Below are positions 44,222 to 56,639 of a DNA stretch of 64,000 nt, in pieces (position 1 is the first letter of the stretch; each line of letters opens with the position of its first letter). This DNA is from Lumbricus rubellus (lineage: Eukaryota; Annelida; Clitellata; Crassiclitellata; Lumbricidae). The notes under the pieces were generated by a model. The model made no database searches. It was not told where the DNA came from and saw only the letters and a program-made list of their open reading frames with translations. Location: the NCBI GenBank assembly GCA_945859605.1, contig OX243824.1:27465640-27529639 (forward strand), given 5' to 3'. Position numbers and translations under genes: made by a program.

Positions 44222-44241
44222 GACGTCATAATAATGACGTC
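44222..44241. promoter_or_regulatory. Paired CRE-like palindrome
   Basis: GACGTCAT and ATGACGTC face each other across four bases; the right half extends to the full TGACGTCA CREB/ATF consensus. Present identically in unit 3 (46994-47013); units 1 and 4 keep only the right half. Activity unknown. Confidence 0.35.
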
Positions 44242-44489
44242 ACTTCTGGTGTGGACGGAGAATTGACCAGTGTTGATGTTGGATCTCAAACACGACAGGA
44301 CAGAAACACTTCCACCGTTGAATATAGAAAAAAATTACTTGGTTGCTGGTGTAAGCTTATTAGATACGGTGGTTAAAGTAAAACAAACCTGTTTTTGAAA
44401 AAAGATAAGATCCTGTCTACAATGCTATCTTACGTTCTTATAAAATTATTTGGTCAAGAATGCGGATGCTTTATTCTATGATGATATTC

Positions 44490-44955
44490 ATCGTTTTGAA
44501 GACTCCTCTCTTCAACGTAACATCCGTCATAGCTGGAAGAGAGTTTGATGTGTAGGCTACGAGTGGAAATAGATTGTCGTCGAGATAACGTGAGATCTAG
44601 CGATTTGAAGGTTGGCTACACAATAATAGTAGCCTATAAATGAGACTTCTTCAAGGCAATGAAACATTTCACTGACAGATACAGTCGCGTTCAATTCATA
44701 GTTGCTTCAGACGATCTCAATTGGGCGAGACAGCATATTATCAGCAACAGCAGTTCACCAGAAGCAATGAATATTGCAATTAGCCTCAATAACTAATATA
44801 GTTGACCAGGATCTACCAATTATTAATGTGTGACCACTGACCATGTGATAGTATCATCTGGTACGTATTTTATGTGCCCAGATGGCTGGCCAAAGATGCA
44901 ACTATCTACTACAACGATTTGCCGTGGGAAGGATCACCTCAATCGGAAAGAATTT
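44490..44955 (+). pseudogene. GT11 fucosyltransferase-like relic, unit 2
   Basis: As in unit 1, but RRGD has lost the Gly codon (CRRDN) and VQFIVASDD is better preserved. GTYF is followed after a frameshift by WLAKDATIYYNDLPWEGSP. Not functional. Confidence 0.78.
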
Positions 44956-45252
44956 TCCCTGCATTCTCATCAACAGATTGATCTCAAGGGTTCACGTACC
45001 AACCAAGAAGATGACGGCTTTCATAACTCCCGCCACCAGGTCCATACAGCTCACTAAGACTGTCTATAAACATTTCATCTGAACAAACTACCTTCAAATG
45101 CACTGACACCGAGATGCAAGGGAACAGAAAAACAGGGTGCACCGAACCAGAGTCCTACACCCAACCGGGTTTATTCAGTTGATAATGCTCAGGACTTTTT
45201 CGTAGGAGTATTGTCATGGCGATAAAGACCTTGTGATTTTTGGAAAGATATT

Positions 45253-46054
45253 GACATAAATGGTAATTTGGTTAATTGCAAACATAACACAGGTGCTAAG
45301 GCAAATGTTATGGCTCAGTCTACTCTGAACAGTCTTGCTAACCTCCTAAAATAAAACCTTGCAAAACAACACTGACTGCTTATAGCAACTAGAAGGATCA
45401 CTCCAGTGGAAATAGTCTGTGTCACAACAAAGACCAGCAGTGTGGTTGTGGATGCTGTCTTTGTTATATAACCGGACAGTGCAACTCTCCTTTGTCTGCA
45501 CAGCTGCATAGCTGTGAACATTGTGCAAAGTATTTATTCCCGGTCTGAGGCAAAAAATGACCTACAATATACTAGACGGTTCTAAGGATTTGCGCAGAGG
45601 ACTAGTACAGATTCCACGGCTCTCAAAAGACATGCAACAATTTCCTTGTAAATGAACCACAATCAATGCACTCTGCAAGTGTCATCACAAGAAACAATTA
45701 ATCCCTCATCCTGAGCGAGAAACATTTGCTGCAGTGTAATGCGTTTTAGATATGATAACTTACTGGTTGCCGATTACTTCTCAAAATACATGTACCTATA
45801 CTAGGTTTCAGTATTATCTAGCTTAAGCAGCTATTTCACTGATAGTCTACCTCATTGAAGTCGGTGAATGCACGCCACGGATTACCATGTGGGATGGTGG
45901 CACATAACATGCCATTTGCAATAATTGCAGCAATGAAGAAACTAGCAGCATCGACAACGACAAGCAAACGGTAGCCTATGCTCAGTTGAATGGAATCTCG
46001 GAAAGGGTCATACAGACAGAGAAGACACTTTTGAGAAAAGCAGCGAAAGATCAA
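45253..46054 (+). mobile_element. Gypsy relic in unit 3
   Basis: Essentially the same sequence as unit 2, including the shared lesions, so the duplication followed the decay. Confidence 0.75.
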
Positions 46055-47264
46055 TGATCAGTCAAGATTCAATTTACTTTCTTGATCACCGTATACATGT
46101 ATACATACAGTATAGCTCAAACACAAGCAGGTAGTTGAAATGGTCACATGACATTGTATTGATGTCGAACGGTAACGCCAAAGTAACGTAAGGTTCCGCT
46201 AACATGGTCGTCCTAATAACATGAAAGATCAGTCAATCATTCTCTGTACAAGATAAGCGCATACAGTACTGTTGTGTTTCATCAAAATGTGCCACATTCT
46301 ATTCCATTATTTTTACACGCTTATCAAAGTACATTGAATGCAAATTATGCAGCGCAAACAAATGAAAAACACAACAGTTGATGAAATTCGTAATCGTACT
46401 CTCGAGACTTCTACAATCTACAGCGACCACAAAAGCGAAGTCGCGGAAACCAGCGTGGTCACAGACGCTTAATCAAAACAAAATCGATAGGTAGCGGGTC
46501 ATGTGCGGAGAGTCAAGCAGACCGACAGATGGACGTCTAAGGTGATTGCATACATAATATAGCCTTGTTGCAGAGCCTACACAACATCACTCATCTCGGG
46601 TTTGCAGCATGGTCATGTGGATGAGTTGCCTTTTGAGATCTAAAGTTCCAGTCATGCCCTCCCAACTACAGCCGATAATCAAGAAATGCCGCACTAACAC
46701 TGAAGATGCGCGAATGAAAACAACACAACTTTCATAGCCAACCTGCGAGAGCACCTCTACCTCTGCATCAAGAAGAATATACCATTCGACTCGACTCTAG
46801 TCGTCATGCCCCCAACACACTGTAGAGAAAACGTTATGCTTCAAAGTGTTTCACTCCAGTCATCTTGCCTCCACCTGTTAAGGGTTGCTTACAGTCGTTC
46901 AGGACGATCTGTCAAACCAACTGTTAGGTTTATAGACTTAAACACATTCAATTATTGTACATTGCCGTTGTCGTGACTGAATGTAATAATCACGACGTCA
47001 TAATAATGACGTCACTTCTGGTGTGGACGGAGAATTGACCAGTGTTGATGTTGGATCTCAAACACGACAGGACAGAAACACTTCCAACGTTGAATATAGA
47101 AAAAAATTACTTGGTTGCTGGTGTAAGCTTATTAGATACGGTGGTTAAAGTAAAACAAACCTGTTTTTGAAAAAAGATAAGATCCTGTCTACAATGCTAT
47201 CTTACGTTCTTATAAAATTATTTGGTCAAGAATGCGGATGCTTTATTCTATGATGATATTCATC

Positions 47265-47727
47265 GTTTTGAAGACTCCTCTCTTCAACGTAACATCCGTC
47301 ATAGCTGGAAGAGAGTTTGATGTGTAGGCTACGAGTGGAAATAGATTGTCGTCGAGATAACGTGAGATCTAGCGATTTGAAGGTTGGCTACACAATAATA
47401 GTAGCCTATAAATGAGACTTCTTCAAGGCAATGAAACATTTCACTGACAGATACAGTCGCGTTCAATTCATAGTTGCTTCAGACGATCTCAATTGGGCGA
47501 GACAGCATATTATCAGCAACAGCAGTTCACCAGAAGCAATGAATATTGCAATTAGCCTCAATAACTAATATAGTTGACCAGAATCTACCAATTATTAATG
47601 TGTGACCACTGACCATGTGATAGTATCATCTGGTACGTATTTTTTGTGCCCAGATGGCTGGCCAAAGATGCAACTATCTACTACAACGATTTGCCGTGGG
47701 AAGGATCACCTCAATCGGAAAGAATTT
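47265..47727 (+). pseudogene. GT11 fucosyltransferase-like relic, unit 3
   Basis: Same lesions as unit 2 with a few substitutions (for example near 47643 and 47780). Confidence 0.78.
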
Positions 47728-48024
47728 TCCCTGCATTCTCATCAACAGATTGATCTCAAGGGTTCACGTACCAACCAAGGAGATGACGGCTTTCATAACT
47801 CCCGCCACCAGGTCCATACAGCTCACTAAGACTGTCTATAAACATTTCATCTGAACAAACTACCTTCAAATGCACTGACACCGAGATGCAAGGGAACAGA
47901 AAAACAGGGTGCACCGAACCAGAGTCCTACACCCAACCGGGTTTATTCAGTTGATAATGCTCAGGACTTTTTCGTAGGAGTATTGTCATGGCGATAAAGA
48001 CCGTGTGATTTTTGGAAAGATATT

Positions 48025-48826
48025 GACATAAATGGTAATTTGGTTAATTGCAAACATAACACAGGTGCTAAGGCAAATGTTATGGCTCAGTCTACTCTGA
48101 ACAGTCTTGCTAACCTCCTAAAATAAAACCTTGCAAAACAACACTGACTGCTTATAGCAACTAGAAGGATCACTCCAGTGGAAATAGTCTGTGTCACAAC
48201 AAAGACCAGCAGTGTGGTTGTGGATGCTGTCTTTGTTATATAACCGGACAGTGCAACTCTCCTTTGTCTGCACAGCTGCATAGCTGTGAACATTGTGCAA
48301 AGTATTTATTCCCGGTCTGAGGCAAAAAATGACCTACAATATACTAGACGGTTCTAAGGATTTGCGCAGAGGACTAGTACAGATTCCACGGCTCTCAAAA
48401 GACATGCAACAATTTCCTTGTAAATGAACCACAATCAATGCACTCTGCAAGTGTCATCACAAGAAACAATTAATCCCTCATCCTGAGCGAGAAACATTTG
48501 CTGCAGTGTAATGCGTTTTAGATAATGATAACTTACTGGTTGCCGATTACTTCTCAAAATACATGTACCTATACTAGGTTTCAGTATATCTAGCTTAAGC
48601 AGCTATTTCACTGATAGCCTACCTCATTGAAGTTGGTGATTGCACGCCACGAGTTACCATGTGTGATGGTGGCACATAACATGCCATTTGCAATAATTGC
48701 AGCAATGAAGAAACTAGCAGCATCGACAACGACAAGCAAACGGTAGCCTATGCTCAGTTGAATGGAATCTCGGAAAGGGTCATACAGACAGTGAAGACAC
48801 TTTTGAGAAAAGCAGCGAAAGATCAA
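48025..48826 (+). mobile_element. Gypsy relic in unit 4
   Basis: Same order; slightly more diverged in the integrase part. The TAGCCTA in the integrase block is present here too. Confidence 0.72.
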
Positions 48827-50094
48827 TGATCAGTCAAGATTCAATTTACTTTCTTGATCACCGTACACATACAGTATACCGTTAGCTCAAACACAAGCAG
48901 GTAGTTGAAATGTATTAATGTAAAACGGCAACGCCATAGTACATGTAACGTAAGGATCCGCTAACATGGTGGTCCTAATAACACAACAGATCAGTCAATC
49001 ATTCTCTGTACAACTTTACAAGTTAAGCGCATCTGTAGACAGTATTGTGGTATTTCATCAAGTTGTGACACATTCTATTCCATTTTACAAGCTTATCAAA
49101 GTACATTGAATGCGAATTATGCAGCGCAAACAAATGAAAAACGCAACAGTTGATGAAATTCGTAATCGTACTCTCGAGACTTCTACAGCGACCACAAAAG
49201 GGAAGTCGCGAAAATCAGCTTATCCACAGGCGCTTAATCAAAACAAAATCGATAGGCAGCGGGTCAAGTCCGGAGAGACAAACAGGCAGACAGATGGACG
49301 GCTAAGGTGGGTGCATACACATGTATAGCCTTGTTGCAGTAACCTACACGACATCACTCATCTCGGGTTTGCAACATAGTCATGTGGATGAGTTGCCTTT
49401 TGAGATCCAAACTTCCAGTTATGCCCTCACGCTACAGCCGATAATCAAGAAATACTGCTGTTGAGTGGCTATGCGTGAACTGCAAAAGCTAAATAATAAA
49501 ATAAATCCAGAAATGCCGCACCAAAACTAAAGATGCGCGAATGAAAATTATGCAACTTTCATGAGCGACCAGCGAGAGCGCCTCTACCTCTGCATCAAGA
49601 AGAATATACCATTCGACTCGACTCTAGTCGTCATGCCCCCATCACACTGTAGAGAAAACGTTATGCTTCAAAGTGTTTCACTCAAGTCATCTTGCCTCCA
49701 CCTGTTAAGAGTTGCTTACAGTCGTACACGACGATCCTTTCAAACCACCTGTTAGGTTTATAGACTTCAACACATTCAATTAATGCACATTGCCGGTGTC
49801 GTGACTCAATATAATATTCGTAATAATCTATTGACTGACGTCACTTCTGGTGTGGACGAAGAATTGACCAGTGTTGGTGTTGGATCTCAAACACGACAGG
49901 ACAGAAACACTTCCACCATTGAATAAGCTTGTAGAAAAAAATTACTTGGTTGCTGGTGTAAACTTATTAGATACGGTGGTTAAAGTAAAACAAACCTGTT
50001 TTTGAAAAAAGATAAGATCCTGTCTACAATGCTATCTTACGTTCTTATAAAATTATTTGGTCAAGAATGCGGATGCTTTATTCTATGATGATAT

Positions 50095-50545
50095 TCACAG
50101 TTTTTGAAGACTCCTTTCTTCAACGTAACATCCGTCATAGCTGGAAGAGAGTTTGATGTGTAGGCTACGAGTGGAAATAGATTGTCGTCGAGATAACGTG
50201 AGATCTAGCGATTTGAAGGTTGGCTACACAATAATAGTAGCCTATAAGTGAGACTTCTTCAAGGCAATGAAACATTTCACTGACAGATACAGTCGCGTTC
50301 AATTCATAGTTGCTTCAGACGATCTCAATTGGGCGAGACAGCATATTATCAGCAACAGCAGTTCACCAGAAGCAATGAATATTGCAATTAGCCTCAATGA
50401 CTAATATAGTTGACCAGGATCTACCAGTTATCAATGTTTGACCACGTGATAGTATCAGCTGGTACGTATTTCTAGTGCCCAGATGGCTGTCCAAAGATGC
50501 AACTATCGAAGACAGCGATTTGCCGTGGGTAGGATGTCAATCAGA
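50095..50545 (+). pseudogene. GT11 fucosyltransferase-like relic, unit 4
   Basis: It keeps KHFTDRYSRVQFIVASDD. The last block is altered (MAVQRCNYRRQRF in one frame) and homology to the other units ends at about 50555. Confidence 0.72.
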
Positions 50546-50559
50546 AAGCCTTTCCCCTC

Positions 50560-51120
50560 CATTCTCGATACCTAGTATGAGAATTTCTTGTTGCATTAAA
50601 CCTTGTGCAAAGTTACACTGTGAGAATTCATAAAACAGCATGCTTAAGGTTATGAGAATAATTTGATGTTGAACATAGATTAAGGAATTGTTCACAAACA
50701 GACGGGAATCGAGAATACACAGATCCGTCCGTTGAAGTGGGCTGTTTTTAAACTTCATGGAGAGAATTGTTACGGATAATAAATAATTTTATTGAGATCT
50801 ATGGAATGAGCATAATGTAAAACAGGTCTGTCGTGATTGACAAAAATATTTGTATGAATTCTTTCAGATCGTATCTGAGGCAAAATAAGAGAATGCCGGT
50901 GGATGTAATTTACCTATATCAGGGCCTTCTACAAAGTGCCTGACAAAAGATTAAGTTTTGGGTGCCAACATGTGGGATTAGAGGATAGCGACTAGCATGG
51001 ATTCAAAGCACGCTCACAGGCAGAAGGCATAACGTGGAAAAAGCAACAACCACTTCCCAGTAAGTTGTGGTCAACGTTTAGCATAAGCAACCGAAAGAAT
51101 GACAGAATCAGAGTGAGAAA
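50560..51120. other. No gene seen
   Basis: Unique-looking sequence after the end of the tandem array; no domain was recognised. Confidence 0.5.
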
Positions 51121-51414
51121 TTGAAAGAAAACTTGTCAGCAATGTCATTAAGTGTAATGAGTACATGTAATATAATCAGTCGCCTACATAACGGAAGGAT
51201 GAATTCCCTCTGCCAGACCGAAAACCCGTGCGTAAGTCTTTGCTTTCCAAATGAAGAGGAGTTAGAAGTTTCAAATAAGTTTGCTCACTCAATTACAATA
51301 TTATGGTGGACAAAGTCCTCCTCAACGACGAGACAGTTTCACCGTCCATTTCGGGCGACGATAACCATAGTTTATGCGCAATCTCTCAGCTGTGAAACAC
51401 GGGACACGAGCTGA
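51121..51414 (+). CDS. Unidentified open frame
   Basis: A 97-codon frame with a Cys-containing middle (NPCVSLCFPNEEELEVSN, then ITILWWTKSSS). I do not recognise it. The ILWW stretch recalls GT10 fucosyltransferases, but that is too little to name it. No splice-supported partner. Confidence 0.15.
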   Translation: MKENLSAMSLSVMSTCNIISRLHNGRMNSLCQTENPCVSLCFPNEEELEVSNKFAHSITILWWTKSSSTTRQFHRPFRATITIVYAQSLSCETRDTS

Positions 51415-51976
51415 TGGTTTGGTTGTTAGGGGTTGGCAAGAGGGGTCATCGAGAACTGTGTTTATACCAAAGCACACGATAATTAACTCATTTTCTACTA
51501 GCGCATCCTGGGGGGGAATTCAAAGATCGGCACAAAATTGTTCTTAATCTGCATGAACTAAATTTATTTTATGTTATTTTCTGATCAGTATTGTGCTGAT
51601 TATGCAATCCATGCAGAGTTTCTCTAGTTTTAATATTTTTATCCCCAAACTTTAGGTTGATTTATCAAGATAGTGTCGTAACTCGTAAACGCGTAACTCT
51701 GAAAAATTGCTAAGAATAAAATCTTGAGTTTTTTAATTATTATTTTGACTGGAACCATCAAATTTATAGAAAGATTGAATTACCGGTACATCTGTTTATA
51801 CGATAATTAGTTATAATAAAAATATTGCTATTTATTAAAGAGCTGTGATGTTGGTACTGCTGCACCCTGGGAGGCTGCATGGTAGCGAATGGGTACAGGC
51901 TTTCAATGATGGTGAGCAGCGTAAATGGACGGTTACTATCCATAAGGTGGACATGCAATCGGGCTAAAAATGTTGG

Positions 51977-52410
51977 TTATGTGTTCTTGTTCCTCCAATA
52001 CTGGTTGGAACTGTTGTGGGTATCTTCAATTTGGATAATGCCGTGCAGATGATTATTGGGATATGAAATCATATAGTCTATGCTTTCGGATACATTCGCG
52101 TTATGAGTCAAGGATGGACCATGTAAGCCGGTCTGAATGTTGATTACTTGACCTTTACTCACTGTCTGAAATATCATCAATGCTTTCAAGTCTTTCTTTT
52201 GCCAATTTTTTAGTTCAGTGAAACTGCATGAACATGTTTGATGCCTTGACAGAACCGTCTGGAAAAGTTCCCGCCAAAATGAATTTGGTAGATGGCACAG
52301 CGCAATAGGCGGTGTTGGTGAAGTTGAGCAAACGAGACGACCCACAGAACCACAATGAGGGCAAAGGGAATGGTGACTGCCACTGTTTGCATTCCGGTTC
52401 TATCAAAAGA
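51977..52410 (-). pseudogene. Possible broken type II membrane protein
   Basis: On the minus strand a frame starts MQTVAVTIPFALIVVLWVV (from about 52397), a signal-anchor-like segment. After a shift near 52220 a second frame continues as a polar stem with two N-glycosylation sequons (NVS, NSS) and ends near 51977. It looks like the first exon of a Golgi enzyme with one frameshift. No catalytic part was seen; it could be chance. Confidence 0.25.
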
Positions 52411-52599
52411 TGCAGAATGCATTGCTCTTGAGTTGCAGGAAAACATCATACCAGTAGTAACCATTGGATCTTCTTGCTTTATGGAGGGGTGGGGGCTGGA
52501 AGTCGCTCGTGCATGCTAACATTGCTAAGCGCAACATTCTCAACCCGATAAGATCAGGTAGGCCTACCCAGACAGAACTTAACCATTGAACCACATGTT

Positions 52600-53130
52600 C
52601 TAGCGGAGAATCAGTTCGGCCAATTCTTATCTTGCTGAAACCATCGAATCAGTGATATTGTCCGCATTGTAGAAAAACTCAAGAAATAGTTGTACAAAGG
52701 GTGATATTGGACTTCATTATGCACTGATTCAATACATTTTATGACAAAACATGAGACAGTTTTAGTGAATGTCGGCAACTGCTTACAATCTAGAATTTTT
52801 TAATGATACATAACTTGCTTATGCATACATGAAGCATGTAAAGTAATGCTTAACTACTCCCAGGGTGACCACTTTGACACCACATATTTTTTTGCAGGCA
52901 TTCATAATTAAAATTTTAAACCTTACGCTCATGCTTACGTACGTAGTCTACCAGGTCGTGTTGACAAATGTTAGTATCATTCTTGAAAAAGTTGGTAAGT
53001 AATGGGTTAATTCCGAATTGTACATTTCTTGGTTGTGGTAGGAGATTCCACAATAATTTATCGCTATCTGGTCTAATTAAGTGTTTCAGGAGGATGGAGC
53101 TCCTGGTCAAACGAGCGCCAGTATAGCGAC
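52600..53130. other. No gene seen
   Basis: AT-rich; TAGGCCTA lies just upstream (about 52559). Nothing was recognised. Confidence 0.5.
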
Positions 53131-53205
53131 CGTATCCATGGCGTAGCTACCATGTGTGCAATGTGTGCAAAACACACGGGCCCACGACCTCCAGGGACCC
53201 ACAGA

Positions 53206-53370
53206 CATGGGCGGAGTTTGGTTTCCGTTCTTGGGGCTAACCCGAGTCTGGGCCTTCTTAGGGGGGCTAACTCCAAAAAAGGATACCATTTTCATGGAAA
53301 AAGTTGAATCTGGGCCTTCTTGGGGGGGGGGCTTAGCCCACCTCCTAGCTCCTGATAAACTCCGCCCATG
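53206..53370. mobile_element. hAT-like MITE with exact target duplication
   Basis: Termini CATGGGCGGAGTTT and AAACTCCGCCCATG are perfect inverted repeats. CCCACAGA is duplicated at 53198-53205 and 53371-53378. At 165 bp it is the best copy of the family also seen at 1318. Confidence 0.88.
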
Positions 53371-53756
53371 CCCACAGAGATTGTTGAATTATTTATATAG
53401 CCTAATCCTAGTTAGTAATTCACGTAACTTTTGGGACGGATGTAGTTTTGTGAGCATGCTTGTATTAGACTACTTCGTTACTTTACTGACTCCTGTCAAC
53501 CGCCGTGCTGTTGGCAGGCAATTCAGGCAAAAACTGTACTGAACGCCTTTTTCTTGTGTTTTCGTCTTGAGTCATGACGTCCAAATTGCAAGATGACGTA
53601 AGGGTGTGTGAACGATTAGACAGAATTATAGTTCTAATACAGTTTTACGTTGAGAACATGAAACGAATCATACCGGCGTAAGATTTTCGTTTCGCTGAAT
53701 CGCTTTTCTATTCAAAGGGAAAGGATGTGCCTATACTGTCTATAGGATAGGTGTGG

Positions 53757-54005
53757 GTGGGCCCGGTAGCGCAATGAATTGGCCTACACGCCATGGCGTA
53801 GAGAGCAAGAGGTAACGAGTTCGCGCCCCGGACGTGCTTTGTAGGCTGCTATTAGCGCCGATTATCGCAGGCTGCTTGTTCTGTTAATAGTCAAGACTAC
53901 ATTTTATGCATTCTGTAATCTGAGTTCCTGTAAACTGTTTCAACCGCATTATTGTATAGGCCTACTGTAGCCGGTTGCGATCTGTCAACCGGATTGTTGA
54001 CTAAA
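53757..54005 (+). mobile_element. tRNA-derived SINE-B, copy 2
   Basis: A-box-like TAGCGCAATGA and B-box-like GTTCGCGCCCC, with the same body as 34160-34395. Carries TAGGCCTA at 53957-53964 where copy 1 reads CA. Confidence 0.75.
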
Positions 54006-56150
54006 TCAAATGCCATTGATTAGTTTTGTGGATCTTTATTGCAAGAACGCAAAGATACCGGCGGATAACCGGCCTCACGAGGCCAAACAGAGGGCCCATA
54101 CGGAACCTCTGCACACGGGCCCAGGAAAAGCTAGCTGCGCAACTGGCGACGATAGCTTACGCCACAGCGTTACGTTTAAGTAAATTTTGGTGTAATAATA
54201 GTCGAAAGGTTACCTGTTCACCCAGTCAGTGCTAAAGTTGATTCAAACGTTTATAGAAGCCAATACAAAAGAAATGTAACTTATACCGAACTAGCGACTG
54301 TAAATAACGCTGTTTGTTTAGGGTGTGCAGAGATGAGAAAACGTAGCCTCACTTGACTGCTTATATGGTCCATTTTAACTCTGATCAGCACAGTGATGTC
54401 AAAGTTCAAAATGGTTGGATAATTATGAAGAAGCATCATAAAATGCAAATATAAGCTCTTAACTATAAAGAGTGCAATATATGTTCAAGAATAGCTTACT
54501 TCGTTGCACTTATGCGGTCACGTGATTTGGACCAGGTAAAACCTAAGTGGTTCAAGGCAAAACCGTTGGCTAGCTAGCAAAGACAATATCCCTTAGAAAG
54601 AAGACTGGTGCAACACTGGCCTGCATTTACCTTCAGTTTCTCAAGATCATCAAATTGTTTCTACAACCCAAGCCTGCTCTCTTAGCCTATAGCCTATAAT
54701 TGTCTTTCGCTGTTTAAATTATCTGTTTAGTCTTTTATACTCAATATATTTGTCATCCGTGCTTAGATGTTTCCACTTTGCTCTTTCGTCTATCCCTTGC
54801 AACACCCCTGCTGTAACACACGGCTTTCGGAGCTCTAACCAACTGGAATCACACCGGTTTTCGCTATTGCATAAAAACGCTCGGGGTGAATGGGTGGGAT
54901 CATTGAAAACGTTACGAGACGATAGGTGGGCGGGTGGTGGCGAGGAGCTGAACGTTACACAAAGCCATTACCAACAGTTGTTATGAATGAATTTCAAATT
55001 GACATCGAATGACACTTTAGACATAATGTGATAGTAGTTTTTACTTCGTGACATTGATTTCAAGCTTAACCGAAATTTATACGCCTATGACATTGTAGGC
55101 TATCCGAAGAAAATCTGGAATCAAGAAATAGAGTATTAGTAGAGGTATAACTACAGATAGGAGAACAATAGACCAATCTATTGTTCCGTACAATGTCCCA
55201 TAATTGTTGGCCGGTCCTTCCATGGAACTCGACGACGTCTTTTTGTGCTCGTATCGCATACAAAAACCAATTGTTGACCATAGATCGGTCACCCTTTTGT
55301 GCTCATTAGCCTATATCCACTGCCCTTGTATGAACCCTAATTAATACTATTCTTCAATGGTCGAAACCTAAAATGGTTTCCAACAAGCGCGACAAGTGGT
55401 AAAAGCTTCAATTAAATTTGACGAGGATCGCCCTAAAGTATGTCAGTATAAGCGATTAATTTTATGCACAGACACCCGCGAAAACCCTGCGCCGACCTTT
55501 CCATACACCCCCACCCACGGCAACCACGACACTGAAATTTGAAGTTTTAAGAGTCATTTCACACATAGGCTATCATGCAGTTTTTCGAGTGGTACGATTT
55601 GGATTCATTGCTAAGATGCTATGTTTTACTGTGGGGTGAAAGAAATTCGACGCTTTTTGATCGATTCCATGCATATCACCCAATGATTCCAGTGGCATTA
55701 GAGAAGTTAAACGTCGGATTCACAGCCAAGATGCAAGGTTTTTCAGTTGCGCTGCAGAAATTTAAGAATTTAAGCATCATATCATACCTACAACACAGTG
55801 TTTCCAATGGCGCAATGGAAGTGAAAGCGTCATATTTCATTGCTGGGACGCAATGTTTTTGAGTGGTGCCACGGTAGTTTCATGGATTAAGAGCATTTTC
55901 GAACATATTGAGTGGCGGAATAGAAGGTTTATAAAAATATTAAAGCTTAAATGAAAAGTTCACAGCTAAGACACACGGACGCCGGCGGATTTTTTTGCAG
56001 GGGGGGGGGGCAATTTTTTTCGATGATCACAGTTACCATAAATGTTTTAGTAACAAGAGCTTGAAAAACGAAAAGCTGGAAATTAAGAGCACGGGTATTT
56101 TTCAATGAGGTTTCTTAATGCAAAATTGTCAGTTTCATTTTGAGCATCAG
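54006..56150. other. No convincing gene; one transposon end
   Basis: Bases 54010-54146 match 19805-19925 and end in a CAGTGGCGTAGC-family terminus. A 95-codon frame at 55575-55862 has no recognisable features. At about 55979-56015, GACGCCGGCGGATTTTTTTG and a G-run resemble the left end of the element at 14859. Confidence 0.4.
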
Positions 56151-56151
56151 C

Positions 56152-56222
56152 TTAACCCTTTAATGCCGAGATGGTTGTAAATGGTATGGGAAATCCTATA
56201 TCCTCCGGCATTAAAGGGTTAA
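56152..56222. mobile_element. TTAA-bounded micro-hairpin
   Basis: TTAACCCTTTAATGCCG at the left is mirrored by CGGCATTAAAGGGTTAA at the right, with about 37 bases between. TTAA boundaries and CCC ends suggest a very small piggyBac-type MITE. Confidence 0.6.
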
Positions 56223-56639
56223 TATGAATAGTTTCTTTAGTGCGAATAAATTTTTAACAAGTAGATGTTAAAAGTGAGTTCCTGAAGCGGCGCTGTAATA
56301 TTATAAGTCCATTGAATGAATAAATGAATGAATAAGTTTAAAAAATAGGTTTCAGTTTTCAAGGTGCAAATGTGCCTCTAAGCTACTTCTATTGATACTT
56401 AATTTTGTGCAGTTGTGAAAGGTTGCATGACAGCGAGATTACAATCAAGTAAGCCATAATCGATAGAAAATACTATTTGCAAGGGCGCCTGCCGGAGGGT
56501 TAACAGCCAATGGTCATTGTTCCAGCTTTTAACAAGATGTTGATAATGCAAGGCAGAAAATTAAGAGCATGTTTATTAGGGTGGAACGAAATAACATTTT
56601 TTCGAATTTTTCTCGAATTTCCTATTCTAATAGTGATCA

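Larger units (their letters stand above)
39520..50560 (+). repeat. Tandem array, four 2.77-kb chimeric units
   Basis: The marker ACAGGTGCTAAGGCAAATG ends its GCTAAG at 39780, 42528, 45300 and 48072, spacing 2748, 2772 and 2772. The two central units differ at roughly eight bases by eye; the outer units are more diverged and the last breaks off near 50555. Each unit holds a gypsy protease relic, an integrase relic, an unassigned conserved segment (LYLCIKKNIPFDSTLVV) and a GT11 fucosyltransferase relic, in that order. Near-identity of the central units implies recent unequal exchange, or an assembly duplication. Confidence 0.9.

Noticed and set aside
51121..51414. A GT10 fucosyltransferase exon
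   Set aside because: Only the ILWW stretch is suggestive; the motifs that should follow are absent. I kept it as an unidentified frame.
53134..54146. An outer CAGTGGCGTAGC-family element enclosing the MITE and SINE-B
   Set aside because: The left end is mutated (CATGGCGTAGC) and the flanks show no duplication, so the pairing of ends is not secure.
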